From Bacteroidales bacterium UBA4284 (GTDB lineage Bacteria; Bacteroidota; Bacteroidia; Bacteroidales; UBA932): a stretch of 10,586 nucleotides of DNA. The translations under genes and the position numbers were made by a program. The notes beneath the pieces are model-generated. The model saw only the letters and a list, made by a program, of their open reading frames with translations, was not told the DNA's origin and ran no database searches. The stretch is taken from positions 1 through 10,586 of the forward strand of contig DGVM01000182.1 in NCBI GenBank assembly GCA_002395925.1, given 5' to 3'. This document shows positions 1 to 6,208 of this stretch, piece by piece; positions within the stretch are counted from its first letter, which is position 1; every line of letters starts with the position of its first letter.

Positions 1-592
1 AGAAATGGCTCTTGGTATCGCGGTGTATGACCTCATCGTCGGATATTGCAGTATGCGCAACGGGATCCCAGTTGACCATGCGGTAACCGTGATAGATAAG
101 CCCTTTCTTGTAGAAATATACGAAGGTCGCGATGACCGCGTCGCTGAGCTCGGGATCCATGGTGAAGCGGGTGCGGTCCCAGTCGCAGGACGCGCCCAGC
201 TTGCGGAGCTGCTGGAGGATGATGCCTCCGTGCTCTTCTTTCCAGGCCCATGCATGCTTGAGGAACTCCTCGCGGGTGAGGTCTTCCTTGCGTATGCCCT
301 GGGAGGCGAGGCGGGCCACCACCTTGTTCTCGGTCGCAATGGAGGCATGGTCGGTCCCGGGGACCCAGCAGGCGTTTTTGCCGTCCATGCGGGCCTTGCG
401 CACAAGCACGTCGTTGAGCGTGTTGTTGAGCACATGTCCCATGTGCAGGATACCCGTCACGTTGGGCGGGGGAATGACTATCGTATAGGGTTCACGGGAG
501 TCGGGTTCGGAATGGAAGCACCTGTGTTCGAGCCACCAGGAGTACCATTTGTCCTCCACTTCGGAAGGATTGTATTTTGCGTTTAGTTCCAT
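1..592 (-). CDS. valS: Valyl-tRNA synthetase, N-terminal part (runs off left edge)
   Basis: Cytosolic class I aminoacyl-tRNA synthetase that charges tRNA-Val. About 197 N-terminal residues are present; the rest (full length is normally near 870-880) lies outside the window. The start is ATG at 592-590 and the protein opens [17 protein letters not shown], which matches the usual Bacteroidetes ValS start. The class I nucleotide-binding signature is clear: PPPNVTG at residues 41-47, then the HIGH-type motif HMGH at 50-53. Further on come [13 protein letters not shown] and [12 protein letters not shown], both typical of ValS (the latter of the ValS/IleS/LeuS group). It is transcribed divergently from the DUF3467-kdsC run. 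A TAnnTTTG element lies only 6 nt before the start codon, so there is no room for a Shine-Dalgarno site on the predicted transcript. Identification is very secure; only the C-terminal two thirds is unseen. Confidence 0.97.
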   Translation of the reverse strand, partial: MELNAKYNPSEVEDKWYSWWLEHRCFHSEPDSREPYTIVIPPPNVTGILHMGHVLNNTLNDVLVRKARMDGKNACWVPGTDHASIATENKVVARLASQGIRKEDLTREEFLKHAWAWKEEHGGIILQQLRKLGASCDWDRTRFTMDPELSDAVIATFVYFYKKGLIYHGYRMVNWDPVAHTAISDDEVIHRDTKSHF

Positions 593-595
593 ATC

Positions 596-626
596 TTGCA
601 AAGATACAATTTTTGGCGTAAATTTG
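596..626 (+). promoter_or_regulatory. Candidate promoter of the DUF3467-kdsC-maf run
   Basis: TTG at 596-598 and TAAATTTG at 619-626 are separated by 20 nt, which fits the Bacteroidetes -33/-7 arrangement (TTTG or TTG, then TAnnTTTG). The start codon at 666 is 39 nt further on, so the leader would be about 33 nt. The leader is very A/T-rich (AAAAAATAAATAATT just before ATG), as is common for Bacteroidetes translation starts. The element overlaps the divergent valS -7 element at 599-606. Confidence 0.55.
599..606 (-). promoter_or_regulatory. Candidate valS -7 promoter element (TATCTTTG)
   Basis: On the minus strand the sequence reads TATCTTTG, an exact match to the Bacteroidetes -7 consensus TAnnTTTG. 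Only 6 nt separate it from the valS ATG. I see no TTG-type -33 element at the expected distance of about 19-21 nt. If it is used, transcription would start about at the ATG, giving a leaderless or nearly leaderless mRNA. Confidence 0.55.
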
Positions 627-665
627 CCTTCATATTATCATGCAATTGGTAAAAAATAAATAATT

Positions 666-977
666 ATGGAAGAGAATAAACAACTTCAGTTGGAACTCAA
701 GCCCGAAGTGGCCAAAGGAAGCTACTCCAACCTCGCTATCATCAGCCACTCCCACAGCGAATTCGTAATCGACTTCGCCACCATGCTCCCCGGTCTGCAG
801 AAGCCCGAAATAAGCAACCGCATACTCATGACCCCCGAACATGCAAAGAGGCTCCTGAACGCCCTGAACGACAATATCGGCAAGTACGAGAACCAGTTCG
901 GACGCATCGAGCTTCCGGGTTCTCCCAAGGGCACTTTCAACCTCGCGGATTTCAATCCGAATGGTACAAAATCTTAA
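666..977 (+). CDS. DUF3467 family protein
   Basis: A 103-residue soluble protein with no signal peptide or membrane segment. It matches my recollection of DUF3467, a small protein family widespread in Bacteroidetes: an acidic/hydrophilic start (MEENKQLQLEL), then YSNLAIISHSHSEFVIDFA, a short 'MLPG' segment, and an ILMTPEHAKRLLNALNDNI helix. The molecular function of the family is not established. In other Bacteroidetes I recall it next to RNA polymerase genes; here it heads a run with kdsC and maf. The kdsC start codon lies inside its 3' end (17-nt overlap), so the two are probably co-transcribed and translationally coupled. Family assignment is from motif memory, not a search. Confidence 0.85.
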   Translation: MEENKQLQLELKPEVAKGSYSNLAIISHSHSEFVIDFATMLPGLQKPEISNRILMTPEHAKRLLNALNDNIGKYENQFGRIELPGSPKGTFNLADFNPNGTKS

Positions 978-1488
978 GGGCATCAAGGCCTTCCTACTGG
1001 ATGTGGACGGCGTCATGACCGACGGCAGCATCATCGTCGATCCCAACGCCGAACCCCTGCGCATATTCAACGAAAAAGACGGCCACGCCCTCCGCATGGC
1101 AGCCCTCAACGGCTACCTGCTGGGAGTCATAACCGGCAGCAACACCGAGGCTGTCCGCAAACGGCTTACCGCATACGGAATACCCTATCAGAACATCTTT
1201 CTCAAGGTCCGCAACAAGCGTCGCTCAATAAGCCAATTCTGCGACACTTACAAGCTCCGTGCAGAAGAAGTGCTTTACATGGGCGACGACATTCCCGACG
1301 TCCCGGCCCTGGAGTTTGCCGGCCTTGGAGCGGTACCGGCCGACGCCGCCGCGGAGGCCAAGGCAGCAGCCGACCTGGTCTCCCCGATTCCAGGCGGCAG
1401 AGGGTTTGTACGCTGGGTGCTCGAAATGGTCATGAAAGAACAGGGGAAATGGATTTTCGACGTCGATAAATATGAAAACATGTTCTAA
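961..1488 (+). CDS. kdsC: 3-deoxy-D-manno-octulosonate 8-phosphate phosphatase (KdsC-type HAD)
   Basis: A 175-residue HAD-superfamily phosphatase predicted to remove phosphate from Kdo-8-phosphate, giving Kdo for lipid A/LPS core assembly. It is capless and the usual KdsC length; KdsC enzymes normally form tetramers. HAD motif I is DVDGV at 14-18 (nucleophile Asp14, acid/base Asp16), followed by TDG. Motif II is the VITGS stretch with Thr58. A basic stretch (Lys82/Lys86) is in place for motif III. Motif IV is GDDIPD at 108-113. The C-terminal GGRGFVRWVLE resembles the GGxGxVRE tail of KdsC. The start ATG overlaps the DUF3467 gene by 17 nt, and the end overlaps maf by 17 nt, so it is embedded in a coupled run. 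No good Shine-Dalgarno sequence precedes it. Related sugar-phosphate HAD enzymes are the only realistic alternative. Confidence 0.92.
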   Translation: MVQNLKGIKAFLLDVDGVMTDGSIIVDPNAEPLRIFNEKDGHALRMAALNGYLLGVITGSNTEAVRKRLTAYGIPYQNIFLKVRNKRRSISQFCDTYKLRAEEVLYMGDDIPDVPALEFAGLGAVPADAAAEAKAAADLVSPIPGGRGFVRWVLEMVMKEQGKWIFDVDKYENMF

Positions 1489-2050
1489 ACGCATCATTCT
1501 CGGCAGCGGTTCGCCGCGCCGCCGCGAACTTCTGGCCGGACTCGACGTGGAATTTACGGTCGATACGGGCAACAGCTTCGAGGAATCGGTTCCCGCCGAT
1601 GCCGCACCCTGCGAAGTGCCCCTGCTCATGGCCCTCGGAAAGTCCCACGGTTTCCATCGTCCCCTTGCAGACGACGAACTGCTTATCACGGCAGACACCG
1701 TGGTCATAGTCGATGACACCGTGCTTGGCAAGCCGCATTCTCCGCAGGAAGCCGCCCGGATGCTGCGCCGCCTTTCCGGGCGCACGCACCTGGTAGTGTC
1801 AGGCGTAGTTTTCCGTACCGCAGACAAAGAGCGCAGCGAAACCGATACCACGGTGGTTCACGTAGCGCCGCTGGAAGAAGACGAGATCGCTTATTACATA
1901 GAACGTTACAAGCCATTCGACAAGGCCGGCGGATACGGCATACAGGAGTGGCTCGGCTTTGCCGCGATGGGGCGCATCGAAGGCTCCTTCTACAACGTCA
2001 TGGGTTTCCCCGTACACAAGGTCTGGCAGCTTCTTCAGGAGTTTGCCTGA
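1472..2050 (+). CDS. maf: Maf family nucleotide pyrophosphatase (dTTP/UTP-type)
   Basis: A 192-residue cytosolic Maf/Ham1-like protein, predicted to hydrolyse (d)NTPs, probably dTTP, UTP or modified forms, to monophosphate and pyrophosphate. The N-terminal substrate/phosphate loop GSGSPRRRELL is at 11-21. The catalytic-base region TADTVV has Asp75. LGKPHSPQEAARMLRRLSG follows at 85-103. The C-terminal signature KPFDKAGGYGIQE is at 147-159. These are the hallmark blocks of the family, and length is normal. The Arg after SPR, the Thr after the catalytic Asp and the Gln in YGIQ fit the YhdE-like dTTPase/UTPase subgroup, although subgroup assignment is an inference. The start lies inside kdsC (17-nt overlap), and the next gene begins 1 nt after its TGA. 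In other Bacteroidetes I recall kdsC and maf as neighbours too. Confidence 0.94.
   Translation: MKTCSKRIILGSGSPRRRELLAGLDVEFTVDTGNSFEESVPADAAPCEVPLLMALGKSHGFHRPLADDELLITADTVVIVDDTVLGKPHSPQEAARMLRRLSGRTHLVVSGVVFRTADKERSETDTTVVHVAPLEEDEIAYYIERYKPFDKAGGYGIQEWLGFAAMGRIEGSFYNVMGFPVHKVWQLLQEFA
2037..2041 (+). promoter_or_regulatory. Shine-Dalgarno-like AGGAG for the pseudouridine synthase gene
   Basis: AGGAG inside the 3' end of maf sits 10 nt before a GTG at 2052. This is one of the few recognisable Shine-Dalgarno sites in the window and supports GTG 2052 as the start of the downstream gene, rather than an ATG at 1959 that would put 31 out-of-character residues over the maf reading frame. Confidence 0.55.
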
Positions 2051-2051
2051 C

Positions 2052-3311
2052 GTGGACGGCCTGTTTACATATCCTTTCCGTTACGTGCCGCATCCCCTTG
2101 TCGCCGATGCGGCGCGCGTCTTGTGTGAGCGTCTCGAAGGCGATCCTTCGATCGGACCTATGCTCAAAGAAGGCAAGATGCTCGGGGTGCTCATAACCGA
2201 CGCCGGCCCTCTGTATGCATTCAGCGGACTTGCTGCAGGACGTTCGCATCTTCCGGGTTTCGTGCCTCCGATATTCGACACCACCGGCCCCTGGTTCAAG
2301 GAGCGCGAGGCGGCTGTATCCGCCATGCCGGACGGCCCTCTCAAGGCTGCCGCGTCCGCCGGGCTGCAAGGTGAACTGTTCAGCAGATATCTGGTCAACA
2401 ACGCATTGGGCGAGCAGATGAGCATAAAAGAGATCTTCGCCCTTCGTGGGCTGGTTCCTCCGGCAGGCACCGGCGACTGCGCCGCGCCCAAACTGCTGAA
2501 TCACGCCTATCTGAACGGGCTCAGACCTATTGCCATGGGTGAATTCTGGTATGGGCGGAGTCCCCGCAGCGAGGTACGTGAGCAGGGGCGCTTCTACCCT
2601 TCATGTACGGGGAAATGCGGTCCTCTTCTTACCTGGATGATGAAGGGGCTCGAAGTGGAACCCAACCCGCTCGATGCAGCCCTGGGCTCCCCTGCCGAAC
2701 CGGGAATCCTCTATGACGACGCACATATCATCGTAGTCGACAAGCCGTCCGGTCTGTTGTCGGTCCCGGGACGCACTGCGGCTCCTTCGCTCCTCGGATG
2801 GCTGCGCGAGCGATTCGGCAACGAGGTGGAAAGCTGCCACAGGCTCGACATGGACACCTCGGGTCTCATGGTCTTCGCCCGCTCCATTCCCGACAAGGCC
2901 GCATTGGAACGGCAGTTCGCATGCCGGGAGGTCGAAAAATGGTACCGCGCCCGCCTTGTCGGAGGTCCGTGGAACCATGCGCGCAAAGGCACCATCGCCC
3001 TTCCACTCGCCCTCGACTACTACGACAGGCCAAGGCAGATGGTCGATGACGAATCCGGCAAAAAGGCCGTTACGGAATACCGGGTTCTCGACATCTTGCC
3101 CGACGGCAGCATAGACGTCCTGTTCCATCCGCTTACGGGCCGCTCCCACCAGATACGCGTGCACGCCGCACACCCCCGCGGGCTGGGTCACCCCATCAAA
3201 GGAGACGCCCTGTACGGTGCCGCCACCATGTGCGAAAGACTATGGCTACGCGCGTGCCGCCTCAGCTTCAGGCATCCCGAGAGCGGAGAGTCTATGGACT
3301 TCGAATTATAA
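2052..3311 (+). CDS. RluA-family pseudouridine synthase with N-terminal Cys-containing extension
   Basis: A predicted RNA uridine-to-pseudouridine isomerase of 419 residues, much longer than plain RluA (about 220). Residues 1 to about 215 form an extension that opens VDGLFTYPFRYVPHPL, and includes CAAPKLL (Cys143) and the block GEFWYGRSPRSEVR followed by YPSCTGKC (Cys185, Cys189). The catalytic domain covers about residues 220-419: motif I is VVDKPSGLLSVPG; motif II is HRLDMDTSG at 263-271 with catalytic Asp266; motif III is TGRSHQIRVHAAHP. I recall the same extension in Bacteroides and some gammaproteobacterial homologues. The RNA target (rRNA or tRNA) cannot be read from sequence. GTG at 2052 is chosen because the conserved TYPF..PHPL segment starts just after it, AGGAG lies 10 nt upstream, and it follows the maf stop by 1 nt. 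The next in-frame ATG (2160) would cut into conserved sequence. Confidence 0.9.
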   Translation: MDGLFTYPFRYVPHPLVADAARVLCERLEGDPSIGPMLKEGKMLGVLITDAGPLYAFSGLAAGRSHLPGFVPPIFDTTGPWFKEREAAVSAMPDGPLKAAASAGLQGELFSRYLVNNALGEQMSIKEIFALRGLVPPAGTGDCAAPKLLNHAYLNGLRPIAMGEFWYGRSPRSEVREQGRFYPSCTGKCGPLLTWMMKGLEVEPNPLDAALGSPAEPGILYDDAHIIVVDKPSGLLSVPGRTAAPSLLGWLRERFGNEVESCHRLDMDTSGLMVFARSIPDKAALERQFACREVEKWYRARLVGGPWNHARKGTIALPLALDYYDRPRQMVDDESGKKAVTEYRVLDILPDGSIDVLFHPLTGRSHQIRVHAAHPRGLGHPIKGDALYGAATMCERLWLRACRLSFRHPESGESMDFEL

Positions 3312-3326
3312 TTCGCGCTAAATCAC

Positions 3327-3334
3327 TATATTTG
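3327..3334 (+). promoter_or_regulatory. Candidate -7 promoter element of the DUF4491 gene (TATATTTG)
   Basis: TATATTTG matches TAnnTTTG exactly and lies in the 33-bp gap after the pseudouridine synthase stop. It ends 10 nt before the ATG at 3345, so the predicted leader is only a few nucleotides. No clear TTG-type -33 element is visible. The element suggests the DUF4491 gene can be transcribed separately from the upstream run. Confidence 0.5.
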
Positions 3335-3344
3335 TAAAGAGAGT

Positions 3345-3665
3345 ATGAATTTCATTGGCATCATAATCGGGGCTTCCGTATTCCTGAGCATCGGCATATG
3401 CCATCCTGCCGTCATAAAGATGGAATACCATTGGGGAAAAGCCTGCTGGTGGATATGGCTTGTGGCGGGACTGATTCTCAGTGTCCTGTCCCTGCTGATA
3501 CATAACGACATCGCCTCCATCATCATAGGAGGGTTCGCGTTCTGCTGTTTCTGGGGCATCCACGAGATGTTCCTGCAGGAAAAACGGGTGCTTCGGGGCT
3601 GGTTCCCCGAGAATCCGCGCAGGCACGATTACTACGAAGAGCGCCGCAGGCAGACTCGTCTATAG
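3345..3665 (+). CDS. DUF4491 family small membrane protein
   Basis: A 106-residue inner-membrane protein of unknown function. Three hydrophobic segments are visible at roughly residues 3-20, 33-52 and 56-75. After these comes a charged cytoplasmic-type tail (LQEKRVLRGWFPENPRR) ending in a strongly basic stretch. The pattern MNFIGIIIG...GICHPAVIKMEYHWGKACWW...QEKRVLRGWFP is what I recall for DUF4491, found in Bacteroidetes and some other gut bacteria. It has its own candidate promoter 10 nt upstream and a purine-rich AAAGAGAG just before the ATG. The stop codon overlaps the end of the convergent dehydrogenase gene by 6 bp. Family call is from motif memory; nothing in the neighbourhood suggests a specific role. 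Confidence 0.82.
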   Translation: MNFIGIIIGASVFLSIGICHPAVIKMEYHWGKACWWIWLVAGLILSVLSLLIHNDIASIIIGGFAFCCFWGIHEMFLQEKRVLRGWFPENPRRHDYYEERRRQTRL

Positions 3666-4589
3666 ATAATATTTCCTGATATTCTCTGCCATCTCGTGAG
3701 CGAGACGGGTGCGGGCTTCCCTGCTGTACCAGGCGATATGCGGCGTAAACAATATACGCTCCGGATACCTGGAATGCAGATACGGATGATCCTGCGGCAG
3801 GGGTTCGCACTGATATACGTCAACTCCGATTCCCGCTATGCGTTCCTCATCTAAGGCACGCACCAGGTCCGCTTCGACAGCAATGCCCCCTCGCCCGGTG
3901 TTGACCACGAACGCAGTCGGCTTCATCTTGCACAGCCCTTCATAATCGATGAGTCCCGTCGTAGAGGAGTTGTATGGAGCATGGATGCTGATGACGTCGC
4001 TGCGCCCGAGAAGCTCGTCGAGGCTCACGGACGGATAGTCCTTGCAATGCGACGTGCCGGATGTGGAATAGTATATGACCTGCATCCCGAACGCGTCTGC
4101 GATGCGAGCCACCTTGGAACCGATGGCGCCCATCCCCACTATTCCGAGCTTCTTGCCGGCAAGCTCCGTAAACGGGTGACCTGCATCGACATGAATGCTC
4201 CCGGAGCTGTATCTTCCGTCCTTTACATAAGCATCGTAATGGAATGCATTCCCGGCAAGGTTGAGTATATGCATCCAGGCGATCTGGGCCACGGAATCTG
4301 TGGAATACCCTGCCACGTTGCGTACCTGTATCCCACGTTCCGAACACAGGACGGTGTCTATATTGTTGATGCCGGTTCCGGCTTCGCACACCAGTTTGAG
4401 GGCAGGGGCGGCATCGAGAAGGGCCTTGTCCACCACCACCTTGTTAACTATCAGCACATCTGCGTCATGCACCCGCTCCCTCGCCTGCTCGGGAGAAGAA
4501 GACGGATAACAGACCAGTTCGCCCAGGGCAGCGATTTCTGCCAGGGAGGCGTCGCCCATCGTGGAGGCATCGAGAAAGACTATCTTCAT
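3660..4589 (-). CDS. NAD(P)-dependent D-2-hydroxyacid dehydrogenase (glycerate/hydroxypyruvate-type)
   Basis: A 309-residue cytosolic oxidoreductase that interconverts a 2-keto acid and the D-2-hydroxy acid; the substrate (hydroxypyruvate, glyoxylate or pyruvate) is not certain. The dinucleotide-binding motif is GIVGMGAIG (Gly152, Gly154, Gly157). The family catalytic set is complete: Arg233 in NTGRGG, Glu262 in CEPLP and His284 in TPHIAW. The AGYSTDSVAQ segment at 93-102 and the HIAW ending are typical of glycerate dehydrogenase-like members. The residue at the end of the second beta strand is Ser175 in YYSTSG, not the acidic residue expected for strict NAD use, so NADP is possible. The start is ATG 4589, where the protein opens MKIVFLDAST; a longer reading upstream would overlay the radical SAM gene. 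It starts 11 nt after the radical SAM stop, with AGGA overlapping that stop, so it is probably in the same transcript. Confidence 0.9.
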   Translation of the reverse strand: MKIVFLDASTMGDASLAEIAALGELVCYPSSSPEQARERVHDADVLIVNKVVVDKALLDAAPALKLVCEAGTGINNIDTVLCSERGIQVRNVAGYSTDSVAQIAWMHILNLAGNAFHYDAYVKDGRYSSGSIHVDAGHPFTELAGKKLGIVGMGAIGSKVARIADAFGMQVIYYSTSGTSHCKDYPSVSLDELLGRSDVISIHAPYNSSTTGLIDYEGLCKMKPTAFVVNTGRGGIAVEADLVRALDEERIAGIGVDVYQCEPLPQDHPYLHSRYPERILFTPHIAWYSREARTRLAHEMAENIRKYYL

Positions 4590-4600
4590 AACGTTTATTC

Positions 4601-5617
4601 CTATTGTTTGTAAGCGAGTACCGGGTCCGCCTCGCCGAAACTGCCGTACACCTGCTCCGAAGCGGCGCGGCAGCCACCGTTGCAGCGGCTCAGAAGCTTG
4701 CAGTCCCGGCAGCGTTCCGGCACCACCGAGTACCGCGAGACGTTTGCCGGATCGGTCAGTATCTCCCCTATCGGACGCTGGTAAATGTTGCCTATTACCA
4801 CCGGAGAATGATTGCAGAAACGCACGTCTCCAGTAAAACTGACGGCGACGGGGCGCAGATTGAAGTCGGTGCTGCACGCAGTGAACATCACATGCGGATA
4901 CGGCGCCGTATCCATGAGGCACAGCGGAGTGCATACGCCGCTGACGAACCTGGTGCCGGGATGCGAGACGGCAAAAGCCTCGACGTCGGCAAAAGCCTTG
5001 GCAAGGGTAACGGGGTCGAGCACCAGTTCATCCGTATGCCGGAGTCCCATGCCGCCTATGTTGAAGCGGTTGACCATAACGTTGCGCACACCCATTCCGT
5101 ACAAGTACTCCAGGGTTCCGGAGACATCCGGGGCATTGACCTTTGTGATGACAAGCACCGCATAAGCGCCTGCCGGCATGACGGAAGCGACTCTGTGCAA
5201 GGCATCCGACGCCTTGGCCCACGAGCCCGGAAGCCCGGTAAGATATTCATGAACCTCGGGCTTGAAGCTCAGGAACGGTATCTGTATGGCCCCGATGCCG
5301 ATGCTCACGAAATTCCGGAGCGCCTCTTCGGTCAGGAGGGTGCCGTTGGTGAGAACGTTGACCGAGGAACCGCGGAAACGGGCGAAAAGGGCCAGATCGT
5401 GAATGTTGCGCAGCAGCATCGGCTCGCCTCCCGAAAACGAAAGGGTGCCGACGCCGGCCTGTGACAGCAGTTTGCCCAGGGTCCGGCGTACGGTCCGGGG
5501 CTCCGGTGGAGGGATGGGGGTGCTGCCGTCCCGCCAATAATTATAACAGAACCTGCAACATTGGTTGCAGGCCTGGGTAAGCTCGAATACGACGTTGCCT
5601 ATCCTGGTGCGGCTCAT
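4601..5617 (-). CDS. Radical SAM/SPASM enzyme of a lipoprotein-associated system
   Basis: A 338-residue radical S-adenosylmethionine enzyme. The N-terminal CX3CX2C motif binding the SAM [4Fe-4S] cluster is Cys17, Cys21 and Cys24 (ACNQCCRFCYN). SGGEP at 62-66 is the SAM amine-binding motif. The C-terminal SPASM-type region carries Cys residues around SGVCTPLC and FTACSTD, then GDVRFCNHSPVVIGNI, and ends with a CX2CX5CX3C cluster at Cys303, 306, 312 and 316, so one or two auxiliary iron-sulfur clusters are likely. SPASM enzymes often modify peptides or proteins, so a protein substrate is plausible. The ATG overlaps the stop of the upstream lipoprotein gene (ATGA), implying coupled translation and related function. 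I recall a radical SAM family paired with a lipoprotein in Bacteroidetes (TIGRFAM 'rSAM/lipoprotein system', TIGR04133); membership is likely but not searched. The reaction is unknown. Confidence 0.88.
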   Translation of the reverse strand: MSRTRIGNVVFELTQACNQCCRFCYNYWRDGSTPIPPPEPRTVRRTLGKLLSQAGVGTLSFSGGEPMLLRNIHDLALFARFRGSSVNVLTNGTLLTEEALRNFVSIGIGAIQIPFLSFKPEVHEYLTGLPGSWAKASDALHRVASVMPAGAYAVLVITKVNAPDVSGTLEYLYGMGVRNVMVNRFNIGGMGLRHTDELVLDPVTLAKAFADVEAFAVSHPGTRFVSGVCTPLCLMDTAPYPHVMFTACSTDFNLRPVAVSFTGDVRFCNHSPVVIGNIYQRPIGEILTDPANVSRYSVVPERCRDCKLLSRCNGGCRAASEQVYGSFGEADPVLAYKQ

Positions 5618-6192
5618 CCGAGGATGGTAATTGTAGGAAGATCAGCGCCGAGCAGGGTTTCCACCGGATTGCCGCCGGCATCGGACCTTATACCGTAAAC
5701 GGTAACCGCGGCCTCTCCGGAGTACCCGTCAGGCTCAAGCACAAGTTCAAACACCGCCTCCGGTTTCTGCAGCTGTTCGTCCGACTTGAACGTCTTGGTC
5801 TGGATCAGCGCCGGATTATCTCCTTCCGCTGCATTTATACAGCATTTATACTCCTCGAATGTGGGGCTTGCGATTGTAATTGTCAAGACTTCGCCCGCTT
5901 TGACGTTCATGTACTGGCTGCCCTTGACGATGATGGAAGGCACGTCGGTCTGCACGGCAACGTCGTAGCACATCACCTCGGGCGGAGTCGCAGGCTCGTA
6001 GCAGGTGACGGTCGGAGTGTTGCCGCACGAGGCGGCGGAAAGGAAAGACAAGGCAGTAAGCATGATGCCGCCAAGCTTGTACTTGGCTGCTACGGCCTTG
6101 GCGCTGCGGCCCTTGGAAAGGAACACCCACAGCGAGACACCAGCAAATGCCACTCCGGCAAGTATGTAAACGGCGAGGAACTTGATCTTCAT
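5614..6192 (-). CDS. Putative lipoprotein of the radical SAM/lipoprotein pair
   Basis: A 192-residue protein predicted to be membrane-attached. It has two N-terminal hydrophobic stretches: residues 5-25 and 41-55. They are separated by a basic linker (SKGRSAKAVAAKYK), and the second ends in a lipobox-like SAAS-Cys56-GN. After it come two Cys-Tyr pairs (Cys64-Tyr65, Cys75-Tyr76) 11 residues apart, a Cys117-Cys118 pair, and a beta-rich region with VPSIIVKGSQYMNVKAGEVLTITI, suggesting an Ig-like or similar extracytoplasmic fold. The gene is immediately upstream of the radical SAM gene and overlaps it by 4 nt. The layout fits the putative-lipoprotein partner family (TIGR04134, from memory). ATG 6192 is supported by a TATATTTG promoter element 16 nt upstream and AGGA near the start (CAGGACATT). 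It may be the substrate of the enzyme, but that is inference. Confidence 0.75.
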   Translation of the reverse strand: MKIKFLAVYILAGVAFAGVSLWVFLSKGRSAKAVAAKYKLGGIMLTALSFLSAASCGNTPTVTCYEPATPPEVMCYDVAVQTDVPSIIVKGSQYMNVKAGEVLTITIASPTFEEYKCCINAAEGDNPALIQTKTFKSDEQLQKPEAVFELVLEPDGYSGEAAVTVYGIRSDAGGNPVETLLGADLPTITILG

Positions 6193-6208
6193 AATGTCCT
6201 GTTTTCTG

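Noticed and set aside
5..586. Plus-strand open frame of 193 codons opposite valS
   Set aside because: The minus strand encodes the conserved ValS N-terminus throughout; the plus frame is low-information.
1959..2051. N-terminal extension of the pseudouridine synthase starting at ATG 1959
   Set aside because: The extra 31 residues overlay maf in another frame and do not resemble family members; GTG 2052 has AGGAG 10 nt upstream and directly precedes the conserved segment.
4590..4934. Longer dehydrogenase beginning at 4934
   Set aside because: The extra 115 residues are an out-of-frame reading of the radical SAM gene; the normal family start is at 4589.
4604..5464. Long plus-strand open frame of 286 codons opposite the radical SAM gene
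   Set aside because: It is the antisense shadow of a gene with complete family motifs, has no recognisable domain or promoter, and such frames are common opposite G+C-rich genes.
6055..6080. Gly-Gly at residues 41-42 of the lipoprotein as a double-glycine leader of a secreted peptide
   Set aside because: The residues after Gly-Gly are strongly hydrophobic and end in a lipobox-like Cys; there is no leader peptide, protease or ABC exporter nearby.
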